Part shown: positions 31,528-39,722 of the stretch, one piece after another
Position numbering within the stretch: the first letter of the stretch is position 1
Layout: each line of letters begins with the position of its first letter
Position numbers and translations under genes: made by a program
Origin: Bacillota bacterium
GTDB lineage: Bacteria; Bacillota; Dethiobacteria; DTU022; UBA8154
Assembly: GCA_012839215.1 (NCBI GenBank)
Contig: DUNV01000130.1
Location: 1 to 39,967 of the forward strand
Length of the DNA: 39,967 nucleotides
Reading direction: 5' to 3'
Notes under the pieces: model-generated
Seen by the model: the letters and a program-made list of their open reading frames with translations, nothing else
Told to the model about the DNA's origin: nothing
The model's database searches: none

Positions 31528-32256
31528 CTAACTTTCCAGGGAAAGGTACTTAAGTTTGGCCAGCACCCCCCGCTCCAAGCGTGAAACATACGATTGAGAC
31601 AGGTGCAGGGTTTCCGCAACCTCTGCCTGGGTTTTACCCAGGATATGGCGCAGGACAATGACCTGTCTTTCGCGGTGGGAAAGGTTTGCCAACTGCTCCT
31701 TTAGAAAAAGGGCGCTGTCAATGTCATTTGTGGTTAGAACCCTGTCACTTTCCAGGCCTGGTTGATTGGCCCCATCGGGCCCCCCATCGAGGGATACAGG
31801 AGGGTGCTGCAGCTCCATTAACCAGACTATTTCTTCCCTTTCCAATCCCATCCTTCCGGCAAGTTCCTCCAAGCGGGGAGACCTCCCAAGCTCCTGTTCC
31901 ATCTTATTTTGAGTTTTCAGCAACTGTGTAAAGTGATCATAATGGGAGCGTGAAACCTTAACTAAAAGTCCGTTTTCCCTCAAATAGGACCTTATTTCAC
32001 CAAGGATAAAGAAAGCAGCGTAGGTTGAAAAAGTTGTACCCCTATCGGGATCAAATCCTTGCAGGGCCTTTAATAGGCCTAGGCAACCCTCTTGGAATAG
32101 ATCATCGAAATCCTCCCTGCCCCGATAGACTTTTTTAACCATAGAATAAACGAGGGGGAGATTCTGAGAAAAAAGCTCATCCCGAGCCTCAAGATCGCCT
32201 TTTTTGTTTTTATGAAACAATTCGTCTCCAGGTTGTTTGTTTTTTAAATGTGGCAT
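31528..32256 (-). CDS. sigF: RNA polymerase sigma factor F (forespore)
   Basis: 242 residues. Region 2 ([30 protein letters not shown], split, near residues 51-80), region 3 ([14 protein letters not shown]) and region 4 with the helix-turn-helix [22 protein letters not shown] at the C-terminus. Gene order spoIIAA-spoIIAB before it makes it sigma-F, the first forespore-specific factor. ATG start, 15 bases after spoIIAB. The J-domain gene follows. Confidence 0.97.
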   Translation of the reverse strand: MPHLKNKQPGDELFHKNKKGDLEARDELFSQNLPLVYSMVKKVYRGREDFDDLFQEGCLGLLKALQGFDPDRGTTFSTYAAFFILGEIRSYLRENGLLVKVSRSHYDHFTQLLKTQNKMEQELGRSPRLEELAGRMGLEREEIVWLMELQHPPVSLDGGPDGANQPGLESDRVLTTNDIDSALFLKEQLANLSHRERQVIVLRHILGKTQAEVAETLHLSQSYVSRLERGVLAKLKYLSLES

Positions 32257-32271
32257 TTCATCTTTTCCCCT

Positions 32272-32706
32272 CTAGTGATCATGCCCGGCGATCTTGCCAA
32301 TATTTTTGCTCATGGTAATGACTGTGCCCTCGCCCTTGCGGGACTGCACTTTGAGAGCATCCATAAAATTTTCCATAATGGTAAAACCCATTCCCGAGCG
32401 CTCGAGTTCTGGCTTATCAGTATATAAGGGTTCCTTCGCCTTGGCAATATCCTCTATTCCCTTCCCCCGATCAGCTACTTCTACTATCAGGTTGTTATTT
32501 TCCGCCATTACTTTCACTATAATAACGCTATCCGCATCATCATAGGCATGCAAAATACAGTTCGTCACCGCCTCGGAAACGGCGGTTTTCAATTCATTCA
32601 ACTCCTCTAAGGTGGGATCGAGACGAGCCGCAAATGCAGCAACCACAACACGGACAAATCTTTCATTCTCCGATCTTGCCGGTATTTCCAGATGCATATA
32701 ATCCAT
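32272..32706 (-). CDS. spoIIAB: Anti-sigma-F factor and serine kinase SpoIIAB
   Basis: 144 residues from the ATG at 32706, giving MDYMHLEIPARSENERF, which aligns with the Bacillus start MKNEMHLQF. The frame extends to a TTG at 32748, giving 14 more residues without a family match. GHKL kinase motifs are SEAVTNCILHAYDD (N box), VADRGKGIED (G1 box) and RSGMGFTIM (G2 region). It binds sigma-F and phosphorylates SpoIIAA. Positions within the spoIIA operon are standard. Confidence 0.96.
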   Translation of the reverse strand: MDYMHLEIPARSENERFVRVVVAAFAARLDPTLEELNELKTAVSEAVTNCILHAYDDADSVIIVKVMAENNNLIVEVADRGKGIEDIAKAKEPLYTDKPELERSGMGFTIMENFMDALKVQSRKGEGTVITMSKNIGKIAGHDH

Positions 32707-32757
32707 TTCTCCACTGGCAAAAGGCCAGCACGCACCTCCCTTTTTCAAATTGCCACA

Positions 32758-33090
32758 TTATTTTTCCAGGGCATTTTTTTCGTCCCCAACAAGCGGAATG
32801 ATTTTGGGAATACCCCCCATTTGCAATATTTTTTGAATATGCGGGCTGGCACTACAGATTACCATTTTCCCATCATTTGCCCTCACCTGTTTATACCTGC
32901 CCAAAATGGCACCGATACCGGAACTGTCCATAAATGTGACACTTTTCATATTCAAGATTAGGTCTTGCACCTTGTTTCCCATCAGCTCTTTTTCTACGGC
33001 ACCCCTGAAGATCTGGGCGCTATGATGATCGAGCTCCCCTTTCAGCCGGACGACTAACTTTTCCTTCCTCCTGAACAATTGTACCTGCAA
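32758..33090 (-). CDS. spoIIAA: Anti-anti-sigma factor SpoIIAA
   Basis: 110 residues, STAS domain. GELDHHSAQIFR near residue 18 and FMDSSGIGAILGRY near residue 53 contain the phosphorylated serine (second Ser of DSSG, near residue 57). Unphosphorylated SpoIIAA frees sigma-F from SpoIIAB. TTG start with GGGGAG eight bases upstream. First gene of the operon, 37 bases from a consensus-matching sigma-H promoter. Confidence 0.96.
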   Translation of the reverse strand: MQVQLFRRKEKLVVRLKGELDHHSAQIFRGAVEKELMGNKVQDLILNMKSVTFMDSSGIGAILGRYKQVRANDGKMVICSASPHIQKILQMGGIPKIIPLVGDEKNALEK

Positions 33091-33126
33091 TAAATTTTCT
33101 CCCCTTCACTGGCTACTACTGGAAAA

Positions 33127-33155
33127 TAATTCTGCATTTAAGATTAATTTCCTGC
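33127..33155 (-). promoter_or_regulatory. Sigma-H promoter of spoIIA
   Basis: Minus-strand GCAGGAAAT (33155-33147) fits the sigma-H -35 consensus RNAGGAWWW, then 11 bases, then GCAGAATTA (33135-33127), which fits RNNGAATWW. Both match at every fixed position. spoIIA is a classic sigma-H target. The -35 box directly abuts the T-tract of the dacF terminator. Confidence 0.85.
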
Positions 33156-33180
33156 AAAAAAATAAAGCCCCAAAGGGCTT
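33156..33180 (-). terminator. Rho-independent terminator of dacF
   Basis: Six-bp GC stem (33180-33175 with 33170-33165, CAAA-type tetraloop) followed by TATTTTTTT on the minus strand, ending at 33156. It begins 9 bases past the dacF stop and insulates spoIIA from the pyn-dacF transcript. Confidence 0.85.
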
Positions 33181-33189
33181 ATTAATTTT

Positions 33190-34383
33190 TTAGCGGCCAA
33201 AGCGTATCCAAAGACCCAGATAACGTTTAAAAAGAAGGCCAAAGGAGGCTTTCTCTACATCTTTTGAAACAATCAGGTCAACTTCCTTTAATATTTTATT
33301 GCCACTTATAATCTGCATACTTCCCACCCTATCCCCCTTTCGTAGGGGGGCATTAAGTCTTTTGGGATGGATCATTTCCGTTGCATAATCCCCTTTTTCC
33401 TCTTTGCCAGCCAGAAGGCCGACCATTTCCGCTGTGATGATTTCTATTTCCTGCAGGTTACCCTTTTCGATAGGGAGTGTTGCCACGATCTCATTTTTTT
33501 TTGCCAGTTGGATGCTTTTAAAATTGGCAAAACCAAAATCCAATAGTTGGCGGGCTTCCAGATAGCGAATATCGCTGGTCGGGGCATTGAAGGCAATAGC
33601 TATAAAGCGCATTCCATTTCTTTCGGCTGTTGCAACAATGCTGTGCAGCGACTCGTCCGTATAACCAGTTTTTACCCCATCGCAGCCTTGGTAAAAACGC
33701 ACCAGCCTGTTCGTATTACTAAGGTATACCTTCCCACTTTTTATTTTGCCCTCAAGAAAATTTTCATCCATCCAGATGGTGCTCCACTTAAAGAAAATTG
33801 GATGTGATCCAAGAAGTTCTCTGGTCATGAGGGCGGTATCATAAGCTGTTGTATAATGATCCTCATCGTGTAGGCCGGTCGGGTTGATAAAATGGGTATT
33901 TTCCATTCCCAGTTCCTTGGCCCTGCGATTCATCAGATCCACAAAACCTTCCACACTGCCGGCAAGATATTCCGCCAGGGCCACAGCGGCATCATTCCCC
34001 GAGCCAACAGCGATGCCAATCAAAAGAGATTCGACATCCACCACATCCCCAACATCCAAAAATATTGTTGAACCGCCGAAGCCAGCTGCTGTTTTGGTAA
34101 TGGGGACCTGATCTTGCAGGGTAATGTCACCCCGCTCCAAGGCTTCTAGTGCTAAAAGCATGGTCATGATCTTTGTCACGCTGGCAGGAAAAACTTTTTC
34201 CTGATCGTTTTGGGAGAAAATGATTTCCCCGGTAGAATTATCCATCAACAGGGCTGCCTTGGATTGCAGCATGAATTCCTGGGCACCTGCGCCATCGGTA
34301 AGAGGCAGAAGAACAATTCCCAGCATGAGCAGCACAAAAAGGATAGTTTTCTGACACAAAATTTTCGTATGGTATCTTTTCAT
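33190..34383 (-). CDS. dacF: D-alanyl-D-alanine carboxypeptidase DacF
   Basis: 397 residues from the ATG at 34383 (AGGAGGG nine bases upstream); the frame runs back to 34470 into the gene upstream but without a start signal. A signal peptide covers about residues 1-34. Motifs: SVTK (SxxK, near residue 66), SGN (near residue 128), KTG (near residue 240), then the beta-rich C-terminal domain. DacF helps set cortex cross-linking in the forespore and sits before spoIIA in Bacillus too. It is about 45% alike by eye with the window's dacB in motif regions. Confidence 0.94.
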   Translation of the reverse strand: MKRYHTKILCQKTILFVLLMLGIVLLPLTDGAGAQEFMLQSKAALLMDNSTGEIIFSQNDQEKVFPASVTKIMTMLLALEALERGDITLQDQVPITKTAAGFGGSTIFLDVGDVVDVESLLIGIAVGSGNDAAVALAEYLAGSVEGFVDLMNRRAKELGMENTHFINPTGLHDEDHYTTAYDTALMTRELLGSHPIFFKWSTIWMDENFLEGKIKSGKVYLSNTNRLVRFYQGCDGVKTGYTDESLHSIVATAERNGMRFIAIAFNAPTSDIRYLEARQLLDFGFANFKSIQLAKKNEIVATLPIEKGNLQEIEIITAEMVGLLAGKEEKGDYATEMIHPKRLNAPLRKGDRVGSMQIISGNKILKEVDLIVSKDVEKASFGLLFKRYLGLWIRFGR

Positions 34384-34441
34384 CTTCAGGATCCCTCCTG
34401 AAAATATTATTCCCCGCAGCTGCCAATTTATCATTAATCCG

Positions 34442-35758
34442 CTAGCTGGGGAAAGGAGGGACAATACCATGGATCATCTCAGGCGGTTCAACCTGATCAT
34501 CGGCAATTAAAAAAGCGTTGCCCAGCTCCTTCAGGGAGGCGGAAAGGATCTCTTCCTTATTCCCATGGAGAAAGGCTAGCACTTCGCCTTCTTCAACGCT
34601 GTCCCCAACTTTACGGGTTAAAACTATACCGACAGTGGGGTCAATTGTTTCCCCCTTTACTGATCTACCCGCCCCGAGGAAGGAGGCCACCTTTCCCACT
34701 CTTAGAGCATCCATTTCTTTTAGATAGCCGCCCCGGGGAGCCCTGAGGGTTTCTAGATATGAAGCCCTGGGGAAAAGATCCTCCTTTTCCAGATAGCCGG
34801 GATCCCCCCCCTGAAGGGTAACCATTTGCTTAAATTTTTCCAGGGCAAACCCGCTTTTAAGCAACCGGGACAGTTCCTCTTGCCCATCTTCCGGGTTGCG
34901 TACCTTGCCCACGAGGGCCAGCATCAGGCCACCAAGAAAAAGGCTGAGCTGTTCAACATCACTTGGGCCCTCGCCTCTCAAAACACTAAGGGCTTCCTTA
35001 ACTTCCAAAATATTGCCTACGGCAAAGCCCAGGGGCTGGCTCATATCTGTCACGACAGAAACAACACGCCTGCCCATCTCTTTTCCGATGCGCACCATAC
35101 TTTCGGCCAGTTGAAATGCCTGCTCCTTGCTATGCATAAAAGCCCCCCGGCCAGTTTTTACATCGAGCAAGATGGCACCGGCCCCGGCAGCAATTTTCTT
35201 GCTCATGATGGATGCGGCAATAAGCGAAATGTTTTCGATAGTACCGGTGACATCCCTAAGGGCATACAACTTTCCATCGGCAGGTGTTATGAGGTCCGTC
35301 TGGGCCATAATGGCAAGATTGTTGTCACGGACTAATTCAGTGAACTCCTTGATGGACAGGTTTGCGCTAAATCCGGGGATGCTTTCCAGCTTATCGATAG
35401 TTCCTCCTGTAAAGCCTAGGCCCCTGCCCGATATCTTGGCCACGGGGACCCCCGCGGCGGCGATCAGCGGTGCCAGAACAAGTGTAACCTTATCCCCCAC
35501 TCCCCCACTGCTATGTTTGTCCGCCACAATTTTTCCCAGTGAGGAAAAATCAAGCATCTCACCCGTTTCGGCAAGGGAGAGTGTAAAGGCACTCGTTTCC
35601 TTGTTGTTCAGCCCTTGAAAATAGATAGCCATCAAAAGGGCGGACATTTGATAGTCGGGAACCTTACCCCGGTTGTATTCACGGATAATAAATTGTATTT
35701 CCTCAGGCGCAAGGCTTTCCCCATCCCTTTTTTTATGAATTAAATCCAAAAATCTCAT
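34442..35758 (-). CDS. pdp: Pyrimidine-nucleoside phosphorylase
   Basis: 438 residues from the ATG at 35758, which overlaps the deoB stop by four bases. The family signature KHSSGGVGDKVTLVLAPL near residue 81, GRGLGFTGGTIDKLESIPGF, DVKTGRGAFM near residue 194, and the C-terminal biotin-like domain (VLTRKVGDSVEEGEVL) are present. It cleaves thymidine, uridine or deoxyuridine to base and (deoxy)ribose-1-phosphate. deoB, which converts that product, lies directly upstream. Confidence 0.95.
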   Translation of the reverse strand: MRFLDLIHKKRDGESLAPEEIQFIIREYNRGKVPDYQMSALLMAIYFQGLNNKETSAFTLSLAETGEMLDFSSLGKIVADKHSSGGVGDKVTLVLAPLIAAAGVPVAKISGRGLGFTGGTIDKLESIPGFSANLSIKEFTELVRDNNLAIMAQTDLITPADGKLYALRDVTGTIENISLIAASIMSKKIAAGAGAILLDVKTGRGAFMHSKEQAFQLAESMVRIGKEMGRRVVSVVTDMSQPLGFAVGNILEVKEALSVLRGEGPSDVEQLSLFLGGLMLALVGKVRNPEDGQEELSRLLKSGFALEKFKQMVTLQGGDPGYLEKEDLFPRASYLETLRAPRGGYLKEMDALRVGKVASFLGAGRSVKGETIDPTVGIVLTRKVGDSVEEGEVLAFLHGNKEEILSASLKELGNAFLIADDQVEPPEMIHGIVPPFPS

Positions 35759-36942
35759 CTCGCACCCTCTCCTCCAAATAGTGTTTCGGCAAAACTTTGA
35801 CCAAACAATGTCGACGGGCACTTCAGAAGCTCACAGACAGTTGCCCCCAGATCGGCAAAAGATTGCCTTATGCCCAGCGAGGTGGGAACAATATTGGGAC
35901 TAAAAAGGAGGAGCGGAACATATTCTCTGGTATGATCAGTGCCCGGAAATGTGGGATCACAGCCGTGATCGGCGGAAATCACCAACAGATCCCGAGGCGT
36001 TAAAAATTGCAAAACCTCCCCCAAAAAATCGTCGAACTCTTCCATGGCAACAGCGAAACCGGATACGTCATTCCTGTGGCCATAAAGCATATCAAAATCG
36101 ACCAGCGTGGCCCACATAAGCCCACGAAAATCCTCCTGCAATCCTTGACGGAGCACATTAATAATTTCCGTGTTGCCCGAAGCCGGGATATGGCGGGTAA
36201 CACCCTGCCCGGCAAAAACATCCTTTACCTTTCCCACAGCTAGGACTTGGTAGCCTGAATTGGCAAGTTGGTCCAAGAGTGTCGGGCCCGGTGGCGGAAG
36301 AGAAAAATCCCGCCTTCCGGCTGTCCGGTAAAAAAGGCCGGGCTCTCCCTTAAAAGGCCTGGCAATAACCCTACCGGTTGCATGTTCCCCTGTCAGGACC
36401 TTTGTGCGGGCCAGCATGCACCATTTATAAAGAGTTTGTGGTGGAACCACCTCTTCATGGGCAGCAATCTGAAAAACGCTATCTGCCGAAGTGTAAACGA
36501 TAGGGTAACCTGTTTTTAAATGTTCCTCACCCAAAACCTGAATAATCTCTGTTCCCGACGCGCTAATGTTCCCCAGCACTTTTCTGCCTATTTCCTTCTC
36601 AAATAGGGTTATTATCCCTTCAGGAAAACCCCGGGGATAAAGTGGAAAAGGTTTTTCCAGGACAATTCCGGCCAGCTCCCAGTGCCCGGTTGTTGTATCC
36701 TTTCCCGGGGAGGACGATGCCGCCTTGCCATAGGCGCCCCTTGGCCGTCCCTTCCTTTGGAAATTGGGTAGGGTGATCAGTTTGTCCAAACCTAAAGAAA
36801 TCAGATTGGGTATCTGCCAATTTTCTGTTGCCATAGCAATGTGGCCCAAGGTGTTGCTTCCCTGGTCACCATATTTATCCGCATCCGGCAAAGCCCCGAC
36901 TCCAGCACCATCCATTATCATAACAAAGACCCGCTCGATCAA
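35755..36942 (-). CDS. deoB: Phosphopentomutase
   Basis: 395 residues, alkaline-phosphatase superfamily. The metal-binding start VMIMDGAGVGALPDADKYGD and SNTLGHIA, the catalytic region SSPGKDTTTGHWELAG, and SADHGCDPTFPGTDHTREYVP near residue 330 are all conserved. It interconverts (deoxy)ribose-1- and -5-phosphate. TTG start, with GGAGG ten bases upstream; xerD lies 18 bases upstream. With pdp it forms a nucleoside-salvage pair between xerD and dacF, an order shared with several Firmicutes. Confidence 0.96.
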   Translation of the reverse strand: MIERVFVMIMDGAGVGALPDADKYGDQGSNTLGHIAMATENWQIPNLISLGLDKLITLPNFQRKGRPRGAYGKAASSSPGKDTTTGHWELAGIVLEKPFPLYPRGFPEGIITLFEKEIGRKVLGNISASGTEIIQVLGEEHLKTGYPIVYTSADSVFQIAAHEEVVPPQTLYKWCMLARTKVLTGEHATGRVIARPFKGEPGLFYRTAGRRDFSLPPPGPTLLDQLANSGYQVLAVGKVKDVFAGQGVTRHIPASGNTEIINVLRQGLQEDFRGLMWATLVDFDMLYGHRNDVSGFAVAMEEFDDFLGEVLQFLTPRDLLVISADHGCDPTFPGTDHTREYVPLLLFSPNIVPTSLGIRQSFADLGATVCELLKCPSTLFGQSFAETLFGGEGAR

Positions 36943-36960
36943 AACAGGATTGCCTCCTTC

Positions 36961-37848
36961 CTAGGCACGGGGATGGGTTTGATTGTAAACATCCTTGATT
37001 TTGCGTCTGGCTACATGGGTATAAATCTGCGTTGTAGCGATGTCAGCGTGACCCAACATCTCCTGCACAGAACGAAGATCTGCGCCATTTTCCAGTAGGT
37101 GTGTGGCGAAAGAATGGCGCAGTGTGTGGGGAGTTATATCCGTTTGAATCCCGGCCTTGTGAGCATACTTTTTTAAAATTTTCCAGAAACCCTGCCTAGT
37201 CAACCTTGTACCCTGCTGGTTAACAAAAAGTGCTTTCTCCTCTCTAGCCTTCAACATTTTCAGTCTACTGTTCCTAAGGTATTCTTGAACACTGCGAATG
37301 GCTACTGATCCCATAGGAATAATCCTTTCCTTATTCCCTTTTCCATGGCATTTTACGAAACCCATCTTCATATTGACACTGCTCACATCCAAAGAGACGA
37401 GTTCGGAAACTCTCATCCCGGTGGCATAAAGTAATTCCAGCATGGCGCTATCCCGGAGCCCGGCGGTATTCCCCGGATCCGGTTGATCCAACAAAAGTTC
37501 AATTTCACTGAGAGAAAGAACTACGGGAAGTTTCTTTTCCGCTTTGGGAGTTTCCAGTTCCATCGCTGGATTCACGGTGGTGATTTGCTCCCTGAGAAGA
37601 AATTGGTAGAAAGAACGGATTGCGGCTAAATTTCTTGTCAGTGTAGATGAAGCAAGCCCCCTTTCCCTTTGTTCGGCCAAAAAATCAATAATGACAGCCC
37701 GGGTGATGCTTTCCACCTTGCTGATCCCTTTTTTCCGCAAAAAAAGAAAAAACTTGCGCAAGTCCCGCTGGTAAGATTCAAGGGTATTGCTGGCAAGCCC
37801 TCTTTCAACGGACAAAAAGTAGATAAATTCCTTTAATAACCTTTCCAT
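36961..37848 (-). CDS. xerD: Site-specific tyrosine recombinase XerD
   Basis: 295 residues. A SAM-like N-terminal domain (FIYFLSVERGLASNTLESYQRDL) is followed by the catalytic domain with R (GMRVSELVSL, near residue 147), K (KGNKERIIP), HTLRHSFATHLLENGADL (HxxR), GH (LGHADIATTQIYTHV) and the nucleophile Tyr of that last motif. It resolves chromosome dimers at dif with a partner. ATG start. A sigma-H promoter lies 44-73 bases upstream, which would link chromosome resolution to entry into sporulation. Confidence 0.94.
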   Translation of the reverse strand: MERLLKEFIYFLSVERGLASNTLESYQRDLRKFFLFLRKKGISKVESITRAVIIDFLAEQRERGLASSTLTRNLAAIRSFYQFLLREQITTVNPAMELETPKAEKKLPVVLSLSEIELLLDQPDPGNTAGLRDSAMLELLYATGMRVSELVSLDVSSVNMKMGFVKCHGKGNKERIIPMGSVAIRSVQEYLRNSRLKMLKAREEKALFVNQQGTRLTRQGFWKILKKYAHKAGIQTDITPHTLRHSFATHLLENGADLRSVQEMLGHADIATTQIYTHVARRKIKDVYNQTHPRA

Positions 37849-37891
37849 CCAGGGTTATCCCCTTTAGTATAATTGCAGCAATTTTTATAAG

Positions 37892-37921
37892 TTATTCCAC
37901 ATAATGCCTCACAATTCCTCT
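37892..37921 (-). promoter_or_regulatory. Sigma-H promoter upstream of xerD
   Basis: Minus-strand AGAGGAATT (37921-37913) fits RNAGGAWWW, then 12 bases, then GTGGAATAA (37900-37892), which fits RNNGAATWW. All fixed positions match and the spacing is allowed. The only other promoter-like sequence here is a TATACT without a -35. Confidence 0.8.
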
Positions 37922-37932
37922 TTAGTAAAATA

Positions 37933-38571
37933 TCAAAAGATAAATGATACAACTTGACGCATAAATATTGGCGATATATATGCTTCTACCAAACCGGCGG
38001 CAAGAATTAAAACCGCCGATAAAAACATATAAATACAATATTCCCTGAAATGTAATTTTAGCTGCGCCTTCTTTTTATATGACACTTTTTCACTATAATT
38101 CATGTAGGAATAAGCTGTTGCTACAGCTACCACTAGGAGAAGTGCCGGAACTAAAATTATATGATGGGGCAGAAGTGCCAGGGAAAGAATCAAACCCTTC
38201 AGGGCAAAACTATAAACTAAAAAACCGCTGGTAAAACCCAGGGCAAGACCCCTCAACAGGAGGGCAAGAAGAACAAAGGGAAATCCTAAACGCAAAAAAC
38301 CAAATAGCCAGGCCAGGATCAAAAAGGAAATGTTTTTCCGGTAAGACGCCTTGAGAATATAGTAAGGATCCAGCCCCCTATCGGGATAAAACCTAAGATC
38401 CTGAAAAAACATGTCCAAAGAGATCTGCATTTTTTGAAGGCATTCGGCCCCCAGAAACCTGACGAAAAGCGTGCCCATAGTAATGCCTGCGATAAAAGAG
38501 GAAATCGTTAGGATGCTCAACCCTAGATTACCCCTAAAATATCGTTGTATAATTCTACGCAAAAATCGCAA
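37933..38571 (-). CDS. spoIIM: Stage II sporulation protein M
   Basis: 212 residues, five or so membrane segments. RYFRGNLGLSILTISSFIAGITMGTLF at the N-terminus, SFLILAWLFGFLRLGFPFVLLALLLRGLALGFTSGFL (residues about 71-108, multi-pass core) and ALLPHHIILVPALLLVV match SpoIIM. It anchors the SpoIID-SpoIIP engulfment machine in the septal membrane. ATG start, 44 bases after the DUF3866 gene. In many Clostridia spoIIM and xerD are neighbours, as here. Confidence 0.95.
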   Translation of the reverse strand: MRFLRRIIQRYFRGNLGLSILTISSFIAGITMGTLFVRFLGAECLQKMQISLDMFFQDLRFYPDRGLDPYYILKASYRKNISFLILAWLFGFLRLGFPFVLLALLLRGLALGFTSGFLVYSFALKGLILSLALLPHHIILVPALLLVVAVATAYSYMNYSEKVSYKKKAQLKLHFREYCIYMFLSAVLILAAGLVEAYISPIFMRQVVSFIF

Positions 38572-38615
38572 GATAAATCGCCTCTTTTTAAAATTGTATT
38601 ACTGTGGGCCAAGCT

Positions 38616-39722
38616 TTAGAAGGTAAAAGATGGTTTAAGTAACTTTCCTGTAAAAAATGCAGCAGCGTTTATAGCAGTAAAAAATTCGGGATCCTGTTTC
38701 ACGTTTCTGCCCATCGTTTCAAGCCCCTTAAAATGTTCCAGCTCTTGCAAAGGGGGTTGTTTTATTAGTACTAGTCTATGTTTTTTAGGGAGCCCCGCCT
38801 CCTTAAGCTGGCGAAAAAGAAATCGCCTCTTGTTTTTACTATAGATGGGGAGGGGGAGGCAGGCTCTAGTTAAAGCAATCTCTTCCAATGATGTGATGGA
38901 ATGATGACTGAGACCATAGTGCCTCGATCTTTTATCGGCAAAACTGATTCTGGGGATAAAAACGGGTACCCCTTTCAAATTGTTGACCCGATCGATATGC
39001 TCACCCTGCTCAATGCCGCTAAATCCATACCTGGTTGCCGTACCTACCACCCCTGGGCCGGGAACGAGCAGGATAACATCTGCCGCCAGTTCCTCCTTCG
39101 CCGCCATCAGGGCCGAATATACGTTGACCGTCTCCAGATCTCCCCCAAATGCATGGCCACAGGTAATCGTTCCAGCCAGCAGGTGATCGCTTTCCAGCCT
39201 GGAAATAGCTTTACTTAAATGAAGCGGCAAGGAAGCAGTATCTGTCATGATATAAACGATGCGTTTTGTGGGAAATTTTCTGGAAAAGGATAAAACAAAA
39301 GGTGCAACCATACTGTGAAGTTCACCAATAACTACCGGAGTGTTCCCTAGCCCAGGATATTTGCTAAGCGCCCTATCCGGGTGCTTTTCTGCTAAAATTT
39401 CTTCATATGTCTTGACCCTGAGCTGCAGGGGTGTGTAGCGAAGCTTGATAATATGACCTTGGGCCTGCAAAAGGGCAGTGCCCCCTCCCGTTTTTGAGGC
39501 AGGCCCGGGAAGCACAAAATGATAACCGCCACTCCCAAGCCCCAATTTCACCGCGGTTGTATTTAGATGAACACCTTGCCCAACCTCTATTTTCCCAGAC
39601 AGGCACGTATAATTTAAGGCCTTTTCCCGGGCACTTCTCCCTGGAAGACTAACCTCTAAACATTGCATTCCCTTCCTTTCCCAGCAAATTTTATGCACAG
39701 TCCCCTTTTCCAGGCTGATCAA
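38616..39722 (-). CDS. DUF3866 family protein
   Basis: 368 residues. Characteristic stretches are LNTTAVKLGLGSGGYHFV near residue 53, RYTPLQLRVKTYEE, VVIGELHSMVAPFVLSF near residue 130, VPGPGVVGTATRYGFSGIEQGE near residue 210 and ARISFADKR-like sequence near residue 255. The family is known from Gram-positive bacteria and actinobacteria; function is unknown. It is always located near spoIIM/xerD in spore-forming Clostridia in my experience, but its wider distribution argues against a purely sporulation role. TTG start whose first base overlaps the preceding stop by four bases. Confidence 0.9.
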   Translation of the reverse strand: MISLEKGTVHKICWERKGMQCLEVSLPGRSAREKALNYTCLSGKIEVGQGVHLNTTAVKLGLGSGGYHFVLPGPASKTGGGTALLQAQGHIIKLRYTPLQLRVKTYEEILAEKHPDRALSKYPGLGNTPVVIGELHSMVAPFVLSFSRKFPTKRIVYIMTDTASLPLHLSKAISRLESDHLLAGTITCGHAFGGDLETVNVYSALMAAKEELAADVILLVPGPGVVGTATRYGFSGIEQGEHIDRVNNLKGVPVFIPRISFADKRSRHYGLSHHSITSLEEIALTRACLPLPIYSKNKRRFLFRQLKEAGLPKKHRLVLIKQPPLQELEHFKGLETMGRNVKQDPEFFTAINAAAFFTGKLLKPSFTF

